DNA of 64,000 nt. It comes from Rhodovulum sulfidophilum. Lineage in GTDB: Bacteria > Pseudomonadota > Alphaproteobacteria > Rhodobacterales > Rhodobacteraceae. Where the stretch lies: NCBI GenBank assembly GCA_003241785.1, contig QFPW01000004.1, positions 162,121 through 226,120 of the forward strand. The letters run 5' to 3'. Below are positions 1 through 9,306 of this stretch, one piece after another (within the stretch, counting starts at the first letter, position 1; each line of letters begins with the position of its first letter). The position numbers were made by a program, and so were the translations under genes. Under the pieces are notes generated by a model, which saw only the letters and a program-made list of their open reading frames with translations, ran no database searches and was not told the DNA's origin.

Positions 1-663
1 AATGACCCGCGTCAGCTTCGCCCCCGCGACGGTGCCGACGATCCCGACCGGCAGCACCAGGAGCGCGAGCTTCGAATCGACCGCGGCGAAGGAGTTCAGC
101 TCCCAGTAGGGGATGATCTTGGCCGCGTTGATCACCGCGAAGGTGATGGTCGAGGTGCCGGCGAAGACGAGCTTCTCGAGCTTCTGCGGCAGGACGTACA
201 TCTGGAAGGGCGGCGCGCCGGAATGCGAGACGAAGCTCGTGAAGCCGGCGAGCGTGCCCCAGAGCACGCCCCCCGGCAGGTCGGCCGGCCGCGCCTCGGC
301 CGACCCCTTCCCCGCGAGCCAGATCCGGAGGCAGAAGGCGATGCCGGTGAGCCCGACCAGCATGCCGACGAAGACGTCGGAGATATGCGCGGCGATCGCC
401 CAGCCGAACGCGACGCCGACCACCCCGGCCGGGATCAGGATCGCGAGGTTCCGGGGGGAATAGATCTTGCGGTAGAGCCAGAGCCCGACGAGATCGGTCG
501 CGACGAAGATCGGCAGCAGCAGCGCCGCCGCCGCCATCGGCGCCATCACGAGCGCCATCACCGGCACGGCGAGCGCGCCGACGGCGGGCAGCCCGCCCTT
601 CGACATGCCGACGAGGAAGGCGGCGAGCATCGCGATCGCGATGACGGAGATGGGTTCGGTCAT
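1..663 (-). CDS. TauE/SafE family sulfite/anion exporter (C-terminus cut by window edge)
   Basis: The reading frame starts with ATG at 663 and runs leftwards without a stop to base 1, so about 221 N-terminal residues are visible. The protein opens directly with hydrophobic segments and a small-residue patch (FLVGMSKGGLPAVGALAVP), which is typical of the first half-repeat of TauE/SafE exporters. A second such patch (GFTSFVSHSGAPPFQMYVLP) marks the start of the second half. These inner-membrane proteins export sulfite, sulfoacetate or related organic anions; the substrate cannot be told here. No partner gene is visible on the right, and the C-terminal helices lie outside the window. Confidence 0.85.
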   Translation of the reverse strand, partial: MTEPISVIAIAMLAAFLVGMSKGGLPAVGALAVPVMALVMAPMAAAALLLPIFVATDLVGLWLYRKIYSPRNLAILIPAGVVGVAFGWAIAAHISDVFVGMLVGLTGIAFCLRIWLAGKGSAEARPADLPGGVLWGTLAGFTSFVSHSGAPPFQMYVLPQKLEKLVFAGTSTITFAVINAAKIIPYWELNSFAAVDSKLALLVLPVGIVGTVAGAKLTRVI

Positions 664-1718
664 GACGGGGTCCCCGCGGCCGGCCGGGGCCGGAATGCAT
701 CTGCGCGCGCCCGGGTTCGGCCCGGGCGCCCGGGTGGTTCTAGCCGGTCCGCGCGAGGGAAAGAAGAGCCCGGGTGGAGGGGACCGACGGCGCGATCCGC
801 GACCCCGGCGGCGATCCCGCGCGGGCGCGACTCAACCTCCGGCCGCGGGGCCCGGGCGGGGGTCCGCGGGGATCGCGGCGCCCTTCCGGAAGGGCGCTCC
901 GGGCCTCGCGGGGCCGTCACGTTCACGCGCGGCCCGATCGGCGGAATCTTGCCTAAAAACAGGCCCGTAAGGGAAAACCTCAACCGTTGCGCGATCGCAA
1001 CATGGCATCAAGATTTTGAAATATATGGAAATAGTTCGCCCGGATCCCGGCCCGTCCGGGGCCCGCCGGCCCCCCTCGGGACCCGCTTCTCCGGGGCCAA
1101 ATCAGGCCGCCGGGCGGGCGCGGCGCGGGACGCCGAAATATAACCTGTTGCGAAGACCGCCGACGTCGCGGTTAATGGCCCCGTGATCGCTGCACCTTAG
1201 AGATCACGGGGCCCTGACGACCACCCCACCCCTCACACAATTGGTCGTCATGGTTGCCGCCAAAGGCGGGTGTTCGCATAACGGACACCCGCCGTCGGCG
1301 GCCGATCGCCTCACGGCGAGCGGACATGCATCATTCGCGTCGCCGAATGAACGGCGCCAGCACGCTACCCCGAAATCCTAGTACAACAGCGCTCGAAACG
1401 CGCTCGCTTTCGCATCTGATGCATCCGGCTTTATTTCGAAGAGATCAGGGAAAATCAACCGAAAATTCCCGATTCCGACCGCTCCGTTCCGCTTCGTGGC
1501 GTGAATACCACAACGCCGCCAGTGAAACCTCGACGCGCATTGCGTCCGCTATGCTCGCGGGATCGCGCGGGAAAACCGCCCCGGAACCCACGCGACCGCG
1601 CCCTACGCGATCCCGGGAGCGCACCCCGGAACGCCCGCCCGCCTGACTCGGCAAGGCCCGCCGGAGAATCACCCCGGCGGACCCCGTCTCGTCCCGACGC
1701 GCCCGGGAGGGAGCGGCG
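664..1718. other. 1.05-kb intergenic region without a convincing gene
   Basis: No reading frame here has the strong GC-rich third-position bias of the neighbours; the open frames are arginine/proline-rich shadows. The part from about 960 to 1560 is clearly less GC-rich than the rest of the window and holds a run of inverted repeats (listed separately). It lies upstream of the TauE gene (minus strand) and downstream of the frc operon. It may contain the TauE promoter and a structured RNA, but neither is proven. Confidence 0.55.
1177..1349. other. Chain of four to five hairpins, possible structured RNA
   Basis: Perfect inverted repeats follow one another. Arms 1177-1188 and 1202-1213 pair over 12 bp (GGCCCCGTGATC) with a 13-nt loop. 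Arms 1215-1222 and 1243-1250 pair over 8 bp (TGACGACC). Arms 1265-1273 and 1285-1293 pair over 9 bp (GGCGGGTGT). Arms 1306-1310 and 1315-1319 pair over 5 bp. Arms 1332-1337 and 1344-1349 pair over 6 bp. None is followed by a T run on either strand, so simple terminators are unlikely. A small RNA or a protein-binding locus is possible; function is unknown. Confidence 0.4.
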
Positions 1719-2498
<780 letters not shown>

Positions 2499-2503
2499 CT
2501 CGA

Positions 2504-3580
2504 TTACCCCGCGACTTTCCGGATCCACTGGTCGACGGCGACCGCGAAGATGATGAGCACGCCGATCAGCAGGTAGGTCCATTGCGGATCGGTGCCGAGC
2601 AGGCGCAGGCCGAGGGCGAAGACGCCGACGATCAGCGCGCCGAACAGCATGCCGAGGATCGATCCCCGGCCGCCGAAGAGCGAGATGCCGCCGATCACCA
2701 CGGCGGTGATCGATTCGATGTTCGCGAACTGGCCCGCCGTCGGCGAGACCGAGCCGATGCGGCCGATCAGCACCCAGCCCGCGAGCGCGCAGATGAGGCC
2801 CGAGAGCGTGTAGACCGAGATCAGCGTCTTCTCGACCTTGACGCCCGCGAGCTCGGCCGCGTCGGGATCGTCGCCGATCGCGTAGACATGGCGGCCCCAG
2901 GCGGTCTGCGTCAGCACGTAGCTCAGCACGAGGACGAGCAGCACCATCGCGATGACGCCGAAGGTGAAGACCGCGCCACCGATCCGAACCTGCTGGCCGA
3001 AGACCTGCAGCAGCGGCGCCTGCGCGGCGATGTCCTGGCTCCGGATCGTCTCGTTCCGCGAGAAGAGGAAGTTCCCCGCGAGCACGATCTGCCACATGCC
3101 GAGCGTGACGATGAAGGGCGGCAGCTTGATCCGCGCGACGAGGAAGCCGTTCACATAGCCGATCGCGGCGCCGGCGGCGAAGCCGCAGAGCACCGAGAGC
3201 GGCGCGGGCAGGCCGTAGCGGAAGGTGAACTGCCCCATGATCACCGAGGAGAGCACCATGATGGCGCCGACCGAGAGCTCGATGCCGGCGGTCAGCACGA
3301 CGAGCGTCTGCGCCGCGCCGACGATGCCGGTGATCGCCACCTGCTGCAGGATCAGGGTCAGCGTGAAGGCGGAAAAGAACTTGGTGCCGAGCAGCAGGCC
3401 GAAGACGGCGAGCGACAGCACGAGCACGATCAGCGGCACCAGCGCGGGATTGGCATGCAGCGCGTGCTGCATCCGCTCCATTCCGGTCTTGCGGTGCCGG
3501 TCGAAGGAGGCGATCTCGGTCGCGCTGTCCTTCAGGACTTTCTCGAATTCCTGTGCCGGATGGGTCTTGGCCTCGGCCAT
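2504..3580 (-). CDS. frcC: Sugar ABC transporter permease, fructose type
   Basis: A 358-residue inner-membrane permease of the ribose/fructose (BPD_transp_2) family. A cytoplasmic N-terminal stretch of about 50 residues precedes roughly ten hydrophobic segments. The family landmarks are present: GAAQTLVVLTAGIELSVGA near the third segment, GFLVARIKLPPFIVTLGM, and GDDPDAAELAGVKVEK in the cytoplasmic loop that docks on the ATPase. It lies between the binding-protein gene and the ATPase on the minus strand, 95 bp after the former and 5 bp before the latter, as in rhizobial frcBCA. Ribose or mannose could also be substrates. Confidence 0.88.
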   Translation of the reverse strand: MAEAKTHPAQEFEKVLKDSATEIASFDRHRKTGMERMQHALHANPALVPLIVLVLSLAVFGLLLGTKFFSAFTLTLILQQVAITGIVGAAQTLVVLTAGIELSVGAIMVLSSVIMGQFTFRYGLPAPLSVLCGFAAGAAIGYVNGFLVARIKLPPFIVTLGMWQIVLAGNFLFSRNETIRSQDIAAQAPLLQVFGQQVRIGGAVFTFGVIAMVLLVLVLSYVLTQTAWGRHVYAIGDDPDAAELAGVKVEKTLISVYTLSGLICALAGWVLIGRIGSVSPTAGQFANIESITAVVIGGISLFGGRGSILGMLFGALIVGVFALGLRLLGTDPQWTYLLIGVLIIFAVAVDQWIRKVAG

Positions 3581-3628
3581 TGGTTTCCCCCCAAGGTTCT
3601 GGCGGGTGTCATCGCCCCGCCCTGAGCG

Positions 3629-3653
3629 GGGGCGGCCCGTCGCGGGCCGCCCC
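3629..3653 (-). terminator. Intercistronic hairpin between frcB and frcC
   Basis: Arms 3629-3639 (GGGGCGGCCCG) and 3643-3653 pair perfectly over 11 bp with a 3-nt loop, just after the binding-protein stop codon. There is no T run. Such hairpins after the first gene of import operons commonly stabilise the binding-protein message or reduce read-through into the membrane genes. That role is inferred here. Confidence 0.55.
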
Positions 3654-3675
3654 GGTCCCTAGCCGCGCCGGGACC

Positions 3676-4701
3676 TCAGCCCCAGCACTTCTCGAGCCCC
3701 TCCTTCGAGTCGATCGAGCTGAGCCCCTCGACGGGCTTGTCGGTGATGAGCGTGACGCCGGTGTCGGTGAAATCCTTGCCCGGGGTCTTCTCGGGCAGCT
3801 TGCCGGTGTCGGCGTATTGCTTGATCGCCTCGATCCCCATCGAGGCCATCAGGAGCGGATATTGCTGCGAGGTGGCGCCGATCACGCCCTCGGCCACGTT
3901 CTGCACGCCGGGGCAGCCGCCGTCGACCGAGACGATCGTGACGTCGCCCTCGCGCCCGACCGACTTCAGCGCCTCGTAGGCGCCGGCGGCGGCGGGCTCG
4001 TTGATCGTGTAGACGACGTTCACGGTCGGATCCTTCTGGAGCAGGTTCTCCATCGCGGTCCGGCCGCCCTCCTCGTTGCCGTTGGTCACGTCGTGGCCGA
4101 CGATGCGCGCGTCGTCCTCGTCGCCGATCACCGCGACGTTGTTGGTCCCGATCCCGAAGCCGCTCATGAACCCCTGGTCGCGCAGCACGTCGACCGTGGG
4201 CTGCGACGGGATGAGGTCGAGGAAGGCGATCCGGGCATCGGCCGCGCCGTCGCCCAGCGTCGCCTTGGCCCATTCGCCGATCAGCCGCCCGGCCTCGAAA
4301 TTGTCGGTGGCGAAGGTGGCGTCCGCGGCGGAGGCGGGCTCGAGCGGCGTGTCGAGCGCGATCACCAGGATGCCGGCGTCGCGCGCCTTCTTGACCGAGT
4401 CCACGATGCCCTTGGAGTCGGTCGGCACCAGCAGGATGCCCTTGGCGCCGTCGGCGACGCAGGTCTCGATCGCCTGCACCTGGCTCTCGTTGTCGCCCTC
4501 GACCTTGCCGGCGTAGGTCTTGAGGCTGACGCCGAGCTCGTTCGCCATCGCGAGCGCGCCTTCCTTCATCTTCACGAAGAACGGGTTGGTGTCCGTCTTG
4601 GTGATCAGGCAGGCGCTCACGTCCTGCGACCACGCCTGGGTCGACATCGCGCCAAGGGCGACGGCCGCGAGCAGGCCCCCCCTGAGGGTTCCGAAAGTCA
4701 T
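3676..4701 (-). CDS. frcB: Sugar ABC transporter substrate-binding protein, fructose type
   Basis: A 341-residue periplasmic binding protein of the ribose-binding (Peripla_BP_4) family. The start is the ATG at 4701, preceded 9 bp upstream by GGGAGG; the open frame continues upstream without a ribosome-binding site. Residues 1-25 form a Sec signal peptide ending in STQAWSQ. The mature chain starts with the strand CLITKTDTNPFFVKMKEG and contains GILLVPTDSKGIVDSVKKA and VSVDGGCPGVQNVAEG, as in the FrcB subgroup. It is the first gene of frcBCA and diverges from a ROK regulator, so it is probably induced by its own sugar. Fructose is the best guess. Confidence 0.85.
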   Translation of the reverse strand: MTFGTLRGGLLAAVALGAMSTQAWSQDVSACLITKTDTNPFFVKMKEGALAMANELGVSLKTYAGKVEGDNESQVQAIETCVADGAKGILLVPTDSKGIVDSVKKARDAGILVIALDTPLEPASAADATFATDNFEAGRLIGEWAKATLGDGAADARIAFLDLIPSQPTVDVLRDQGFMSGFGIGTNNVAVIGDEDDARIVGHDVTNGNEEGGRTAMENLLQKDPTVNVVYTINEPAAAGAYEALKSVGREGDVTIVSVDGGCPGVQNVAEGVIGATSQQYPLLMASMGIEAIKQYADTGKLPEKTPGKDFTDTGVTLITDKPVEGLSSIDSKEGLEKCWG

Positions 4702-4782
4702 GCTGGTGATCCTCCCGTTGCAGCCGGATCGCTCTCGCCCGGCTTGCATTCAGCAAAGCCGATTCTCCGGGACCTGTCAATA

Positions 4783-4803
4783 AATAAATCACTATGATTT
4801 ATT
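4783..4803. promoter_or_regulatory. AT-rich palindrome, candidate operator of the ROK regulator
   Basis: Nine-base arms AATAAATCA (4783-4791) and TGATTTATT (4795-4803) are perfect inverted repeats separated by 3 bp. They lie in the 167-bp gap between the divergent frcB and ROK genes. It is the only strongly AT-rich spot nearby. ROK repressors bind AT-rich palindromes through an N-terminal winged helix, so this is the natural operator for both directions. Confidence 0.6.
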
Positions 4804-4868
4804 ATTCCGGGGTAGTCTTCCCGGGGCGAGGCCGCGATAAAAACGAACAAGATCGGGGGAAAGACGCC

Positions 4869-6098
4869 ATGAATCAGGGGCTTCGCGAGCATCCGCCAAC
4901 ACCGGCGCGCCGGGGCACCAATCAGGCGGGGATGCGGGCCTATAACGAGCGGCTGGTGCTCACGCTCGTCCGCGCGCACGGGCCGCTCGCCAAGACCGAG
5001 ATCGCGCGCATGACGGGGCTCTCGGCCCAGACCGTCTCGGTGATCATGCGCCACCTCGAGTCGGACCACCTGCTGCGCCGGGGCGAGCCGCAGCGCGGGC
5101 GGGTCGGCCAGCCCTCGGTGCCGCTCTCGCTCGAGCCCGACGGCGCCTTCTTCATCGGCGTCAAGATCGGCCGCCGCGGCCTCGACTTCGTGCTGGTCGA
5201 TTTCGCCGGGCGGATCCGGCACCGCGAGACCGAGGCCTATCCCTATCCGCGTCCCGCCCAGGTGATCGCCCGGGTCCGCGACGGCGTGCGCGCCTGCGAG
5301 CGGCTGCTCGGGCCGAAGGCGGAGCGGATCGCGGGCGTCGGGATCGCGATCCCCTTCCTGCTCTGGGAATGGGCCGAGGCGGTCGGCGCGCCGCCCGAGG
5401 AGCTCGACCTCTGGCGCCATACCGACATTCGCGCGGATCTCGACGCGGCGCTGCCCTATCCGGTCTATCTGCAGAATGACGCGACCGCCGCCTGCGGCGC
5501 CGAGCTCGTCTTCGGCGACCACCCCGGCCTGCGCGATTTCCTCTATTTCTACGTCGGAGCCTTCATCGGCGGCGGCCTCGTCGTCGATGGCGGGCTCTAC
5601 ACCGGGCGAAGCGGCAACGCGGCGGCGGTCGGCTCGATGCAGGTGCCGAAGCCCGGCGGGGGCACCGAGCAGCTCATCCACCAGGCCTCGCTCGTGGTGC
5701 TCGAGCGGCGGCTGCGCGCGGCCGGGATCGACATCGCGCCGCTCTACGACCCCGAGGGCGACTGGACCGGCTTCGGCGCCGAGCTCGACGCCTGGCTCGG
5801 GCAGGCGGCCGAGGGGCTCGCGGCGGCGATCGCGGTCAGCGCCGCGCTGATGGACCTCGAGGCGGCGGTGATCGACGGCGCCCTGCCCGCCCCGGTCGAG
5901 GCGCGGCTGGTCGCGAAGACCCGCGCGGCGCTCGGCCGGATGGACCTCTCCGGGGTGCGCCCCCCCGAGATCAAGCCCGGGACGATCGGCCCGCTCGCCC
6001 GCGCGCTCGGCGGCGCGAGCCTGCCGCTCTTCGACCGCTACCTCGTCGAGCAGCACCGGCTCGCCTCGATCCGCGCCGACCCGGCCGCCGCCGGCTGA
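4869..6098 (+). CDS. ROK family transcriptional regulator (FrcR-like)
   Basis: A 409-residue ROK protein with a DNA-binding N-terminus. Residues about 27-85 form a MarR-like winged helix (NERLVLTLVRAHGPLAKTEIA, then GLSAQTVSVIMRHLE). The rest is the sugar-kinase-like ROK fold with a DNDATAACGAEL-type motif (here QNDATAACGAELVFG) and a GAFIGGGLVVDGGLYTG loop. The ATG at 4869 follows GGGGGA at a good distance; an upstream ATG at 4794 sits inside the operator region. The gene diverges from the fructose-type ABC operon and is its likely sugar-responsive repressor. The C-terminal half lacks the cysteine-rich zinc motif of many ROK proteins. Confidence 0.88.
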   Translation: MNQGLREHPPTPARRGTNQAGMRAYNERLVLTLVRAHGPLAKTEIARMTGLSAQTVSVIMRHLESDHLLRRGEPQRGRVGQPSVPLSLEPDGAFFIGVKIGRRGLDFVLVDFAGRIRHRETEAYPYPRPAQVIARVRDGVRACERLLGPKAERIAGVGIAIPFLLWEWAEAVGAPPEELDLWRHTDIRADLDAALPYPVYLQNDATAACGAELVFGDHPGLRDFLYFYVGAFIGGGLVVDGGLYTGRSGNAAAVGSMQVPKPGGGTEQLIHQASLVVLERRLRAAGIDIAPLYDPEGDWTGFGAELDAWLGQAAEGLAAAIAVSAALMDLEAAVIDGALPAPVEARLVAKTRAALGRMDLSGVRPPEIKPGTIGPLARALGGASLPLFDRYLVEQHRLASIRADPAAAG

Positions 6099-6105
6099 GC
6101 CCGGC

Positions 6106-6960
6106 TCAGATGAGGCCGAGGCTCCGGAACGAGGCGTCCTCCTCCTTGCCGATGATCACGTGGTCGAAGACGCGCACGCCGATCGCGCCGCAGGCGCTCT
6201 CGATCTGCGCGGTCATCTCGACGTCCGGGCGCGACGGGGTCGGATCGCCCGAGGGGTGGTTGTGCACCAGGATGATCGCGGTCGCGCCGAGCTCGAGCGC
6301 CCGTTTCGCCACCTCGCGCGGATAGACCGGCACGTGGTTCACCGTGCCCTTGGCCTGTTCCTCGTCGGCGATCAGCGTGTTCTTGGTGTCGAGGAACAGG
6401 ATCCTGAACTGCTCGGTCTCGCGATAGGCCATCACCGTCTTGCAATAGGCCATCAGCGCGTCCCAGGAGCCGATCACCTCCCGGCGCATCACCTTGGCCC
6501 GCGCCATCCGGTGCGCGATCGCCTCGACGAGGCGCAGTTGGAACCAGACCTTCGGCGTCACCCCGGGCACCGCCGTCAGCCGCGCCTCGCTCGCGGCCAC
6601 GACGCCGTTGAGATCGCCGAAGGTCGCGATCAGGGTCTTGGCGAGCGGCTTCACGTCGATCCGCCCGATCGCGTCGAAGAGCACGAGCTCGAGCAGCTCG
6701 TATTCCGGCATCGCCGCCTGCCCGCCGGCGAGGAAGCGCCGGCGCAGCCGCTCGCGGTGGCCCCAGTAATGCGGCCGGGCATCGGGCTCCGGCCGGGCGC
6801 CGAACGGGATCTCGCCGCGCGGGCCCGGGCTCCGCTCCGGCCCCGGGTCCGGCCCCGGGTCGCGGGCATAGGCCTCGGCCGGCGGCAGGCGCCGGTCGAA
6901 CTCCGCGAGGCCGCGCAGCGCCTCCTCCGAAAAGCCGTGGGTCTCGCCTTCCCCGCCCAA
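6106..6960 (-). CDS. radC: RadC family JAB-domain protein
   Basis: A 284-residue RadC (MPN/JAB) protein. The N-terminal 60 residues are proline/glycine-rich and low in complexity. A helix-hairpin-helix-like region (YELLELVLFDAIGRIDVKPLAKTLIATFGDL) follows at about 85-120. The C-terminal JAB domain holds the metal motif HNHPSGDPTPSRPD at 233-246. RadC was once linked to DNA repair, but its biochemical role is unsettled. It converges on the ROK gene with only 7 bp between stops. The chain is longer than typical RadC (about 225 residues) because of the N-terminal extension; a downstream start is possible. Confidence 0.92.
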   Translation of the reverse strand: MGGEGETHGFSEEALRGLAEFDRRLPPAEAYARDPGPDPGPERSPGPRGEIPFGARPEPDARPHYWGHRERLRRRFLAGGQAAMPEYELLELVLFDAIGRIDVKPLAKTLIATFGDLNGVVAASEARLTAVPGVTPKVWFQLRLVEAIAHRMARAKVMRREVIGSWDALMAYCKTVMAYRETEQFRILFLDTKNTLIADEEQAKGTVNHVPVYPREVAKRALELGATAIILVHNHPSGDPTPSRPDVEMTAQIESACGAIGVRVFDHVIIGKEEDASFRSLGLI

Positions 6961-7103
6961 GCCATCCTCCCCGCGCGGACCGCCCGCGCCCGGAAGGCTG
7001 CGCCGGACAGGGTTAACAAATCGCCACCCCGCCCCGCGTTAACGTCTGGTGAAGGTTCGCGCGGCAAGACCGGGGCAGTGCAACGGAGGGGCCGAGGCAA
7101 GCA

Positions 7104-8120
7104 ATGCTGACAGGAACCAAGGTGCGGCTCGGGATCTTCGCGCCGACGCGCGAACAGGCGATCGCCCGCGCCGTCTCGAAGACGATCACCCGGGCGGCGG
7201 TCGAATTCGCCGATACCAGCGCCTATGACACCACAGGGGACGATCTCGTCGTGCCCGCCTCGATCGACATCGCGGGCGGCCGGGTCGTGGCGCGGATCCT
7301 CGCCGAGGAAGGCGCGTTCCGGAACGTGAACGACAAGACCGGCTTCAACGGCTTCACGCTCACCTTCGCCGCGCTGACCGGCGATCCGCGCGCCGAGATC
7401 CGCGCCGTCGAGGTGGTGCGCGGCGCCTCGGCCGAGGGAATCGGCGCGGCGAAGATCCGCTTCGACCACGACACGCTGTCGGTCAATCTCGACGACCTCG
7501 CCTTCGGGCGCGGCGACGCGCTGACGCTGCGGCTCGGGCTGAAGCTCACGGGAACCGCCAGGGCGGACAAGCTCGCGGGCTACGAGGGCGACGACGCGCT
7601 TCACGGCCACGCCGGCGCGGACGAGCTGCGCGGCAACAAGGGGAACGACCTGCTCGCGGGCGGCTCCGGCGACGACCTGCTGCTGGGCGGCAGCGGCCGG
7701 GACACGCTGCGCGGCGGCGCGGGCGAAGACCGGCTGGTCGCGGGTCCCGGCGCGGATGTGCTGATCGGCGGCGCGGGGGCGGACCGGCTCGACGGCGGCG
7801 GTGGCGCCGATCGCTTCGTCTTCCAGAGCGTCGCCGAATCGGGCCCGACCGCCGCCACGCGCGACCGGATCGGCGACTTCGTCGCCGGCGAGGACCGGAT
7901 CGACCTCGCGGGGATCGACGCGAACGTCGGGCGTTCGGGAAATCAGGCGTTCCGGCTGATCGGCGACGACCCCTTCTCCGGGGCGGCGGGCGAGCTGCGT
8001 GTCTTCGAGCGCGCCACCGGCACCTTCGTCACCGGCGACGTCGACGGCGACGGCCGGGCCGATTTCTCGATCCAGCTCAGCGGCCGGCCGGAGCTCGACG
8101 CGGCGGATTTCCTGCTCTGA
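7104..8120 (+). CDS. RTX calcium-binding protein, probable type I secretion substrate
   Basis: A 338-residue protein with no Sec signal peptide. Residues 1-150 form an unassigned beta-rich N-terminal region (TSAYDTTGDDLVVPASIDIAG). Residues about 150-240 hold degenerate glycine-rich nonapeptide repeats of the GGxGxDxUx type (GGSGDDLLLGGSGRDTLRGG, then GGAGADRLDGGGGADRF). The last 95 residues resemble the serralysin C-terminal domain, with a DRIGDFVAGEDRIDLAGID stretch, an FSGAAGELR motif and GDVDGDGRADF, ending in DFLL as T1SS signals often do. No protease or lipase domain is present and no ABC exporter genes are adjacent. A paralogue lies at 27941-28633. Confidence 0.85.
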   Translation: MLTGTKVRLGIFAPTREQAIARAVSKTITRAAVEFADTSAYDTTGDDLVVPASIDIAGGRVVARILAEEGAFRNVNDKTGFNGFTLTFAALTGDPRAEIRAVEVVRGASAEGIGAAKIRFDHDTLSVNLDDLAFGRGDALTLRLGLKLTGTARADKLAGYEGDDALHGHAGADELRGNKGNDLLAGGSGDDLLLGGSGRDTLRGGAGEDRLVAGPGADVLIGGAGADRLDGGGGADRFVFQSVAESGPTAATRDRIGDFVAGEDRIDLAGIDANVGRSGNQAFRLIGDDPFSGAAGELRVFERATGTFVTGDVDGDGRADFSIQLSGRPELDAADFLL

Positions 8121-8131
8121 CAGGGCAGGGA

Positions 8132-8159
8132 GGCGTGGCGCCGCGCGCGGCGCCACGCC
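8132..8159. terminator. 28-bp perfect palindrome between convergent genes
   Basis: The 28 bases from 8132 to 8159 (GGCGTGGCGCCGCG and its complement) equal their own reverse complement. The palindrome sits between the stops of the RTX gene and the BMP gene. No T run follows on either strand, so it is a weak candidate for a bidirectional terminator. Confidence 0.5.
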
Positions 8160-8171
8160 CGAGCGCTCCGC

Positions 8172-9260
8172 TTACTGCGGGATCGCGCCCTCGATGCCCT
8201 CGACGTAGAAGTTCATCCCGGCGAGCGTGCCGTCGTCCGGCACCTCGCCCTCGGCGAGCCAGGGCGAGCCGTCCTGCTTGTTGATCGGCCCGGTGAAGGC
8301 GTGCAGCGTGCCGGCGGCGATCGCGGCCTTCACTTCCTCGGCCTTCGCCTTGACCTCGGCCGGGACCGCCTCGGTGATGTCGCCGATCTGGACCTCGCCG
8401 TCGGCGATGCCGGCCCAGGTCGCGCCCTGCTCGTAGGAATCGTCGAGCAGCGCGCCGACGCGTTCGACGTAATAGGGCGCCCAGTTGTCGATGATCGCCG
8501 AGACGCGCGGGCTCGGCTTGTACTCCGCCATGTCCGAGGCCTGGCCGAAGCCGATCACGCCCGGGGTCTTCGCGGCCTCCGCGAGCGGGGCGGTCGAGTC
8601 GGTGTGCTGCAGGATCACGTCGACCCCCTGCTCGATCAGCGCCTTGGCGGCGTCCGCCTCCTTGGCGGGATCGAACCAGGTATAGGCCCAGACGACCGAG
8701 ATCGTGACATCCGGGTTCACCGCCTTCGCGGCGAGATAGCTCGAGTTGATGCCCTGGATCACCTCGGGGATCGGGAAGGAGCCGATATAGCCGATCTTGT
8801 TCGACTTCGTCATCATGCCGCCGATCGTGCCCATCACGGCGCGGCCCTCGTAGAAGCGCGCGTCATAGGTCGAGACGTTCGGGCTCTCGCGCTTGTAGCC
8901 GGTCGCGTGCTCGAACTTCACGTTCGGGAATTTCTTCGCCACGCTGTTGACCGCGTCCATGTAGCCGAACGAGGTCGCGAAGATGATGTCGCAGCCCGAA
9001 AGCGCCATCTGCGTCATCACCCGCTCGGAATCCGCGCCCTCGGGCACGTTCTCCTGATAGACGGTCTCGACCTTGTCGCCGTATTCCGCGACCACCGCCT
9101 GCCGGCCCTGGTCGTGCTGGAAGGTCCAGCCGCCGTCGCCGACCGGGCCGACGTAGATGAAGCAGGCCTTCACCTTGTCGAGCGCGAAGGCCGAGGTCCC
9201 GAGGCTGAGGCCGAGCCCGAGGCCAAGGGCCGCGCCGGCGAGGAGGTTTCTGCGTTTCAT
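8172..9260 (-). CDS. BMP family ABC transporter substrate-binding protein
   Basis: A 362-residue binding protein of the Bmp/PnrA-like family, which binds nucleosides or purines in the periplasm. The start ATG at 9260 follows GGAG at about 9 bp; the ATG at 9275 overlaps that site and is less likely. The N-terminus (KRRNLLAGAALGLGLGLSLG, cleavage after SAFA) reads as a signal peptide, possibly Tat-like because of the arginine pair. Family marks include ACFIYVGPVGDGGWTFQHD, the segment GCDIIFATSFGYMD and IDNWAPYYVERV near the C-terminus. It is the last gene of a four-gene minus-strand import operon. Ligand not determined. Confidence 0.92.
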   Translation of the reverse strand: MKRRNLLAGAALGLGLGLSLGTSAFALDKVKACFIYVGPVGDGGWTFQHDQGRQAVVAEYGDKVETVYQENVPEGADSERVMTQMALSGCDIIFATSFGYMDAVNSVAKKFPNVKFEHATGYKRESPNVSTYDARFYEGRAVMGTIGGMMTKSNKIGYIGSFPIPEVIQGINSSYLAAKAVNPDVTISVVWAYTWFDPAKEADAAKALIEQGVDVILQHTDSTAPLAEAAKTPGVIGFGQASDMAEYKPSPRVSAIIDNWAPYYVERVGALLDDSYEQGATWAGIADGEVQIGDITEAVPAEVKAKAEEVKAAIAAGTLHAFTGPINKQDGSPWLAEGEVPDDGTLAGMNFYVEGIEGAIPQ

Positions 9261-9306
9261 GTCGATAGGCTCCATGGTTCGCCGGCGGTCCGGCCGTGAG
9301 AGAGGA

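Noticed and set aside
223..1143. Open frame of 306 codons overlapping the TauE gene and the gap behind it
   Set aside because: It is antisense to TauE for most of its length and then runs through low-complexity Arg/Gly/Pro sequence; it is a shadow of GC-rich DNA.
1254..1646. Plus-strand frame of 130 codons in the 1-kb gap
   Set aside because: Arginine- and serine-rich without third-position GC bias, no ribosome-binding site and no recognisable motif; it crosses several hairpins.
7011..7050. Two GTTAAC boxes before the RTX gene as a CtrA site
   Set aside because: The CtrA consensus needs TTAA halves 7 bp apart; here they are about 21 bp apart.
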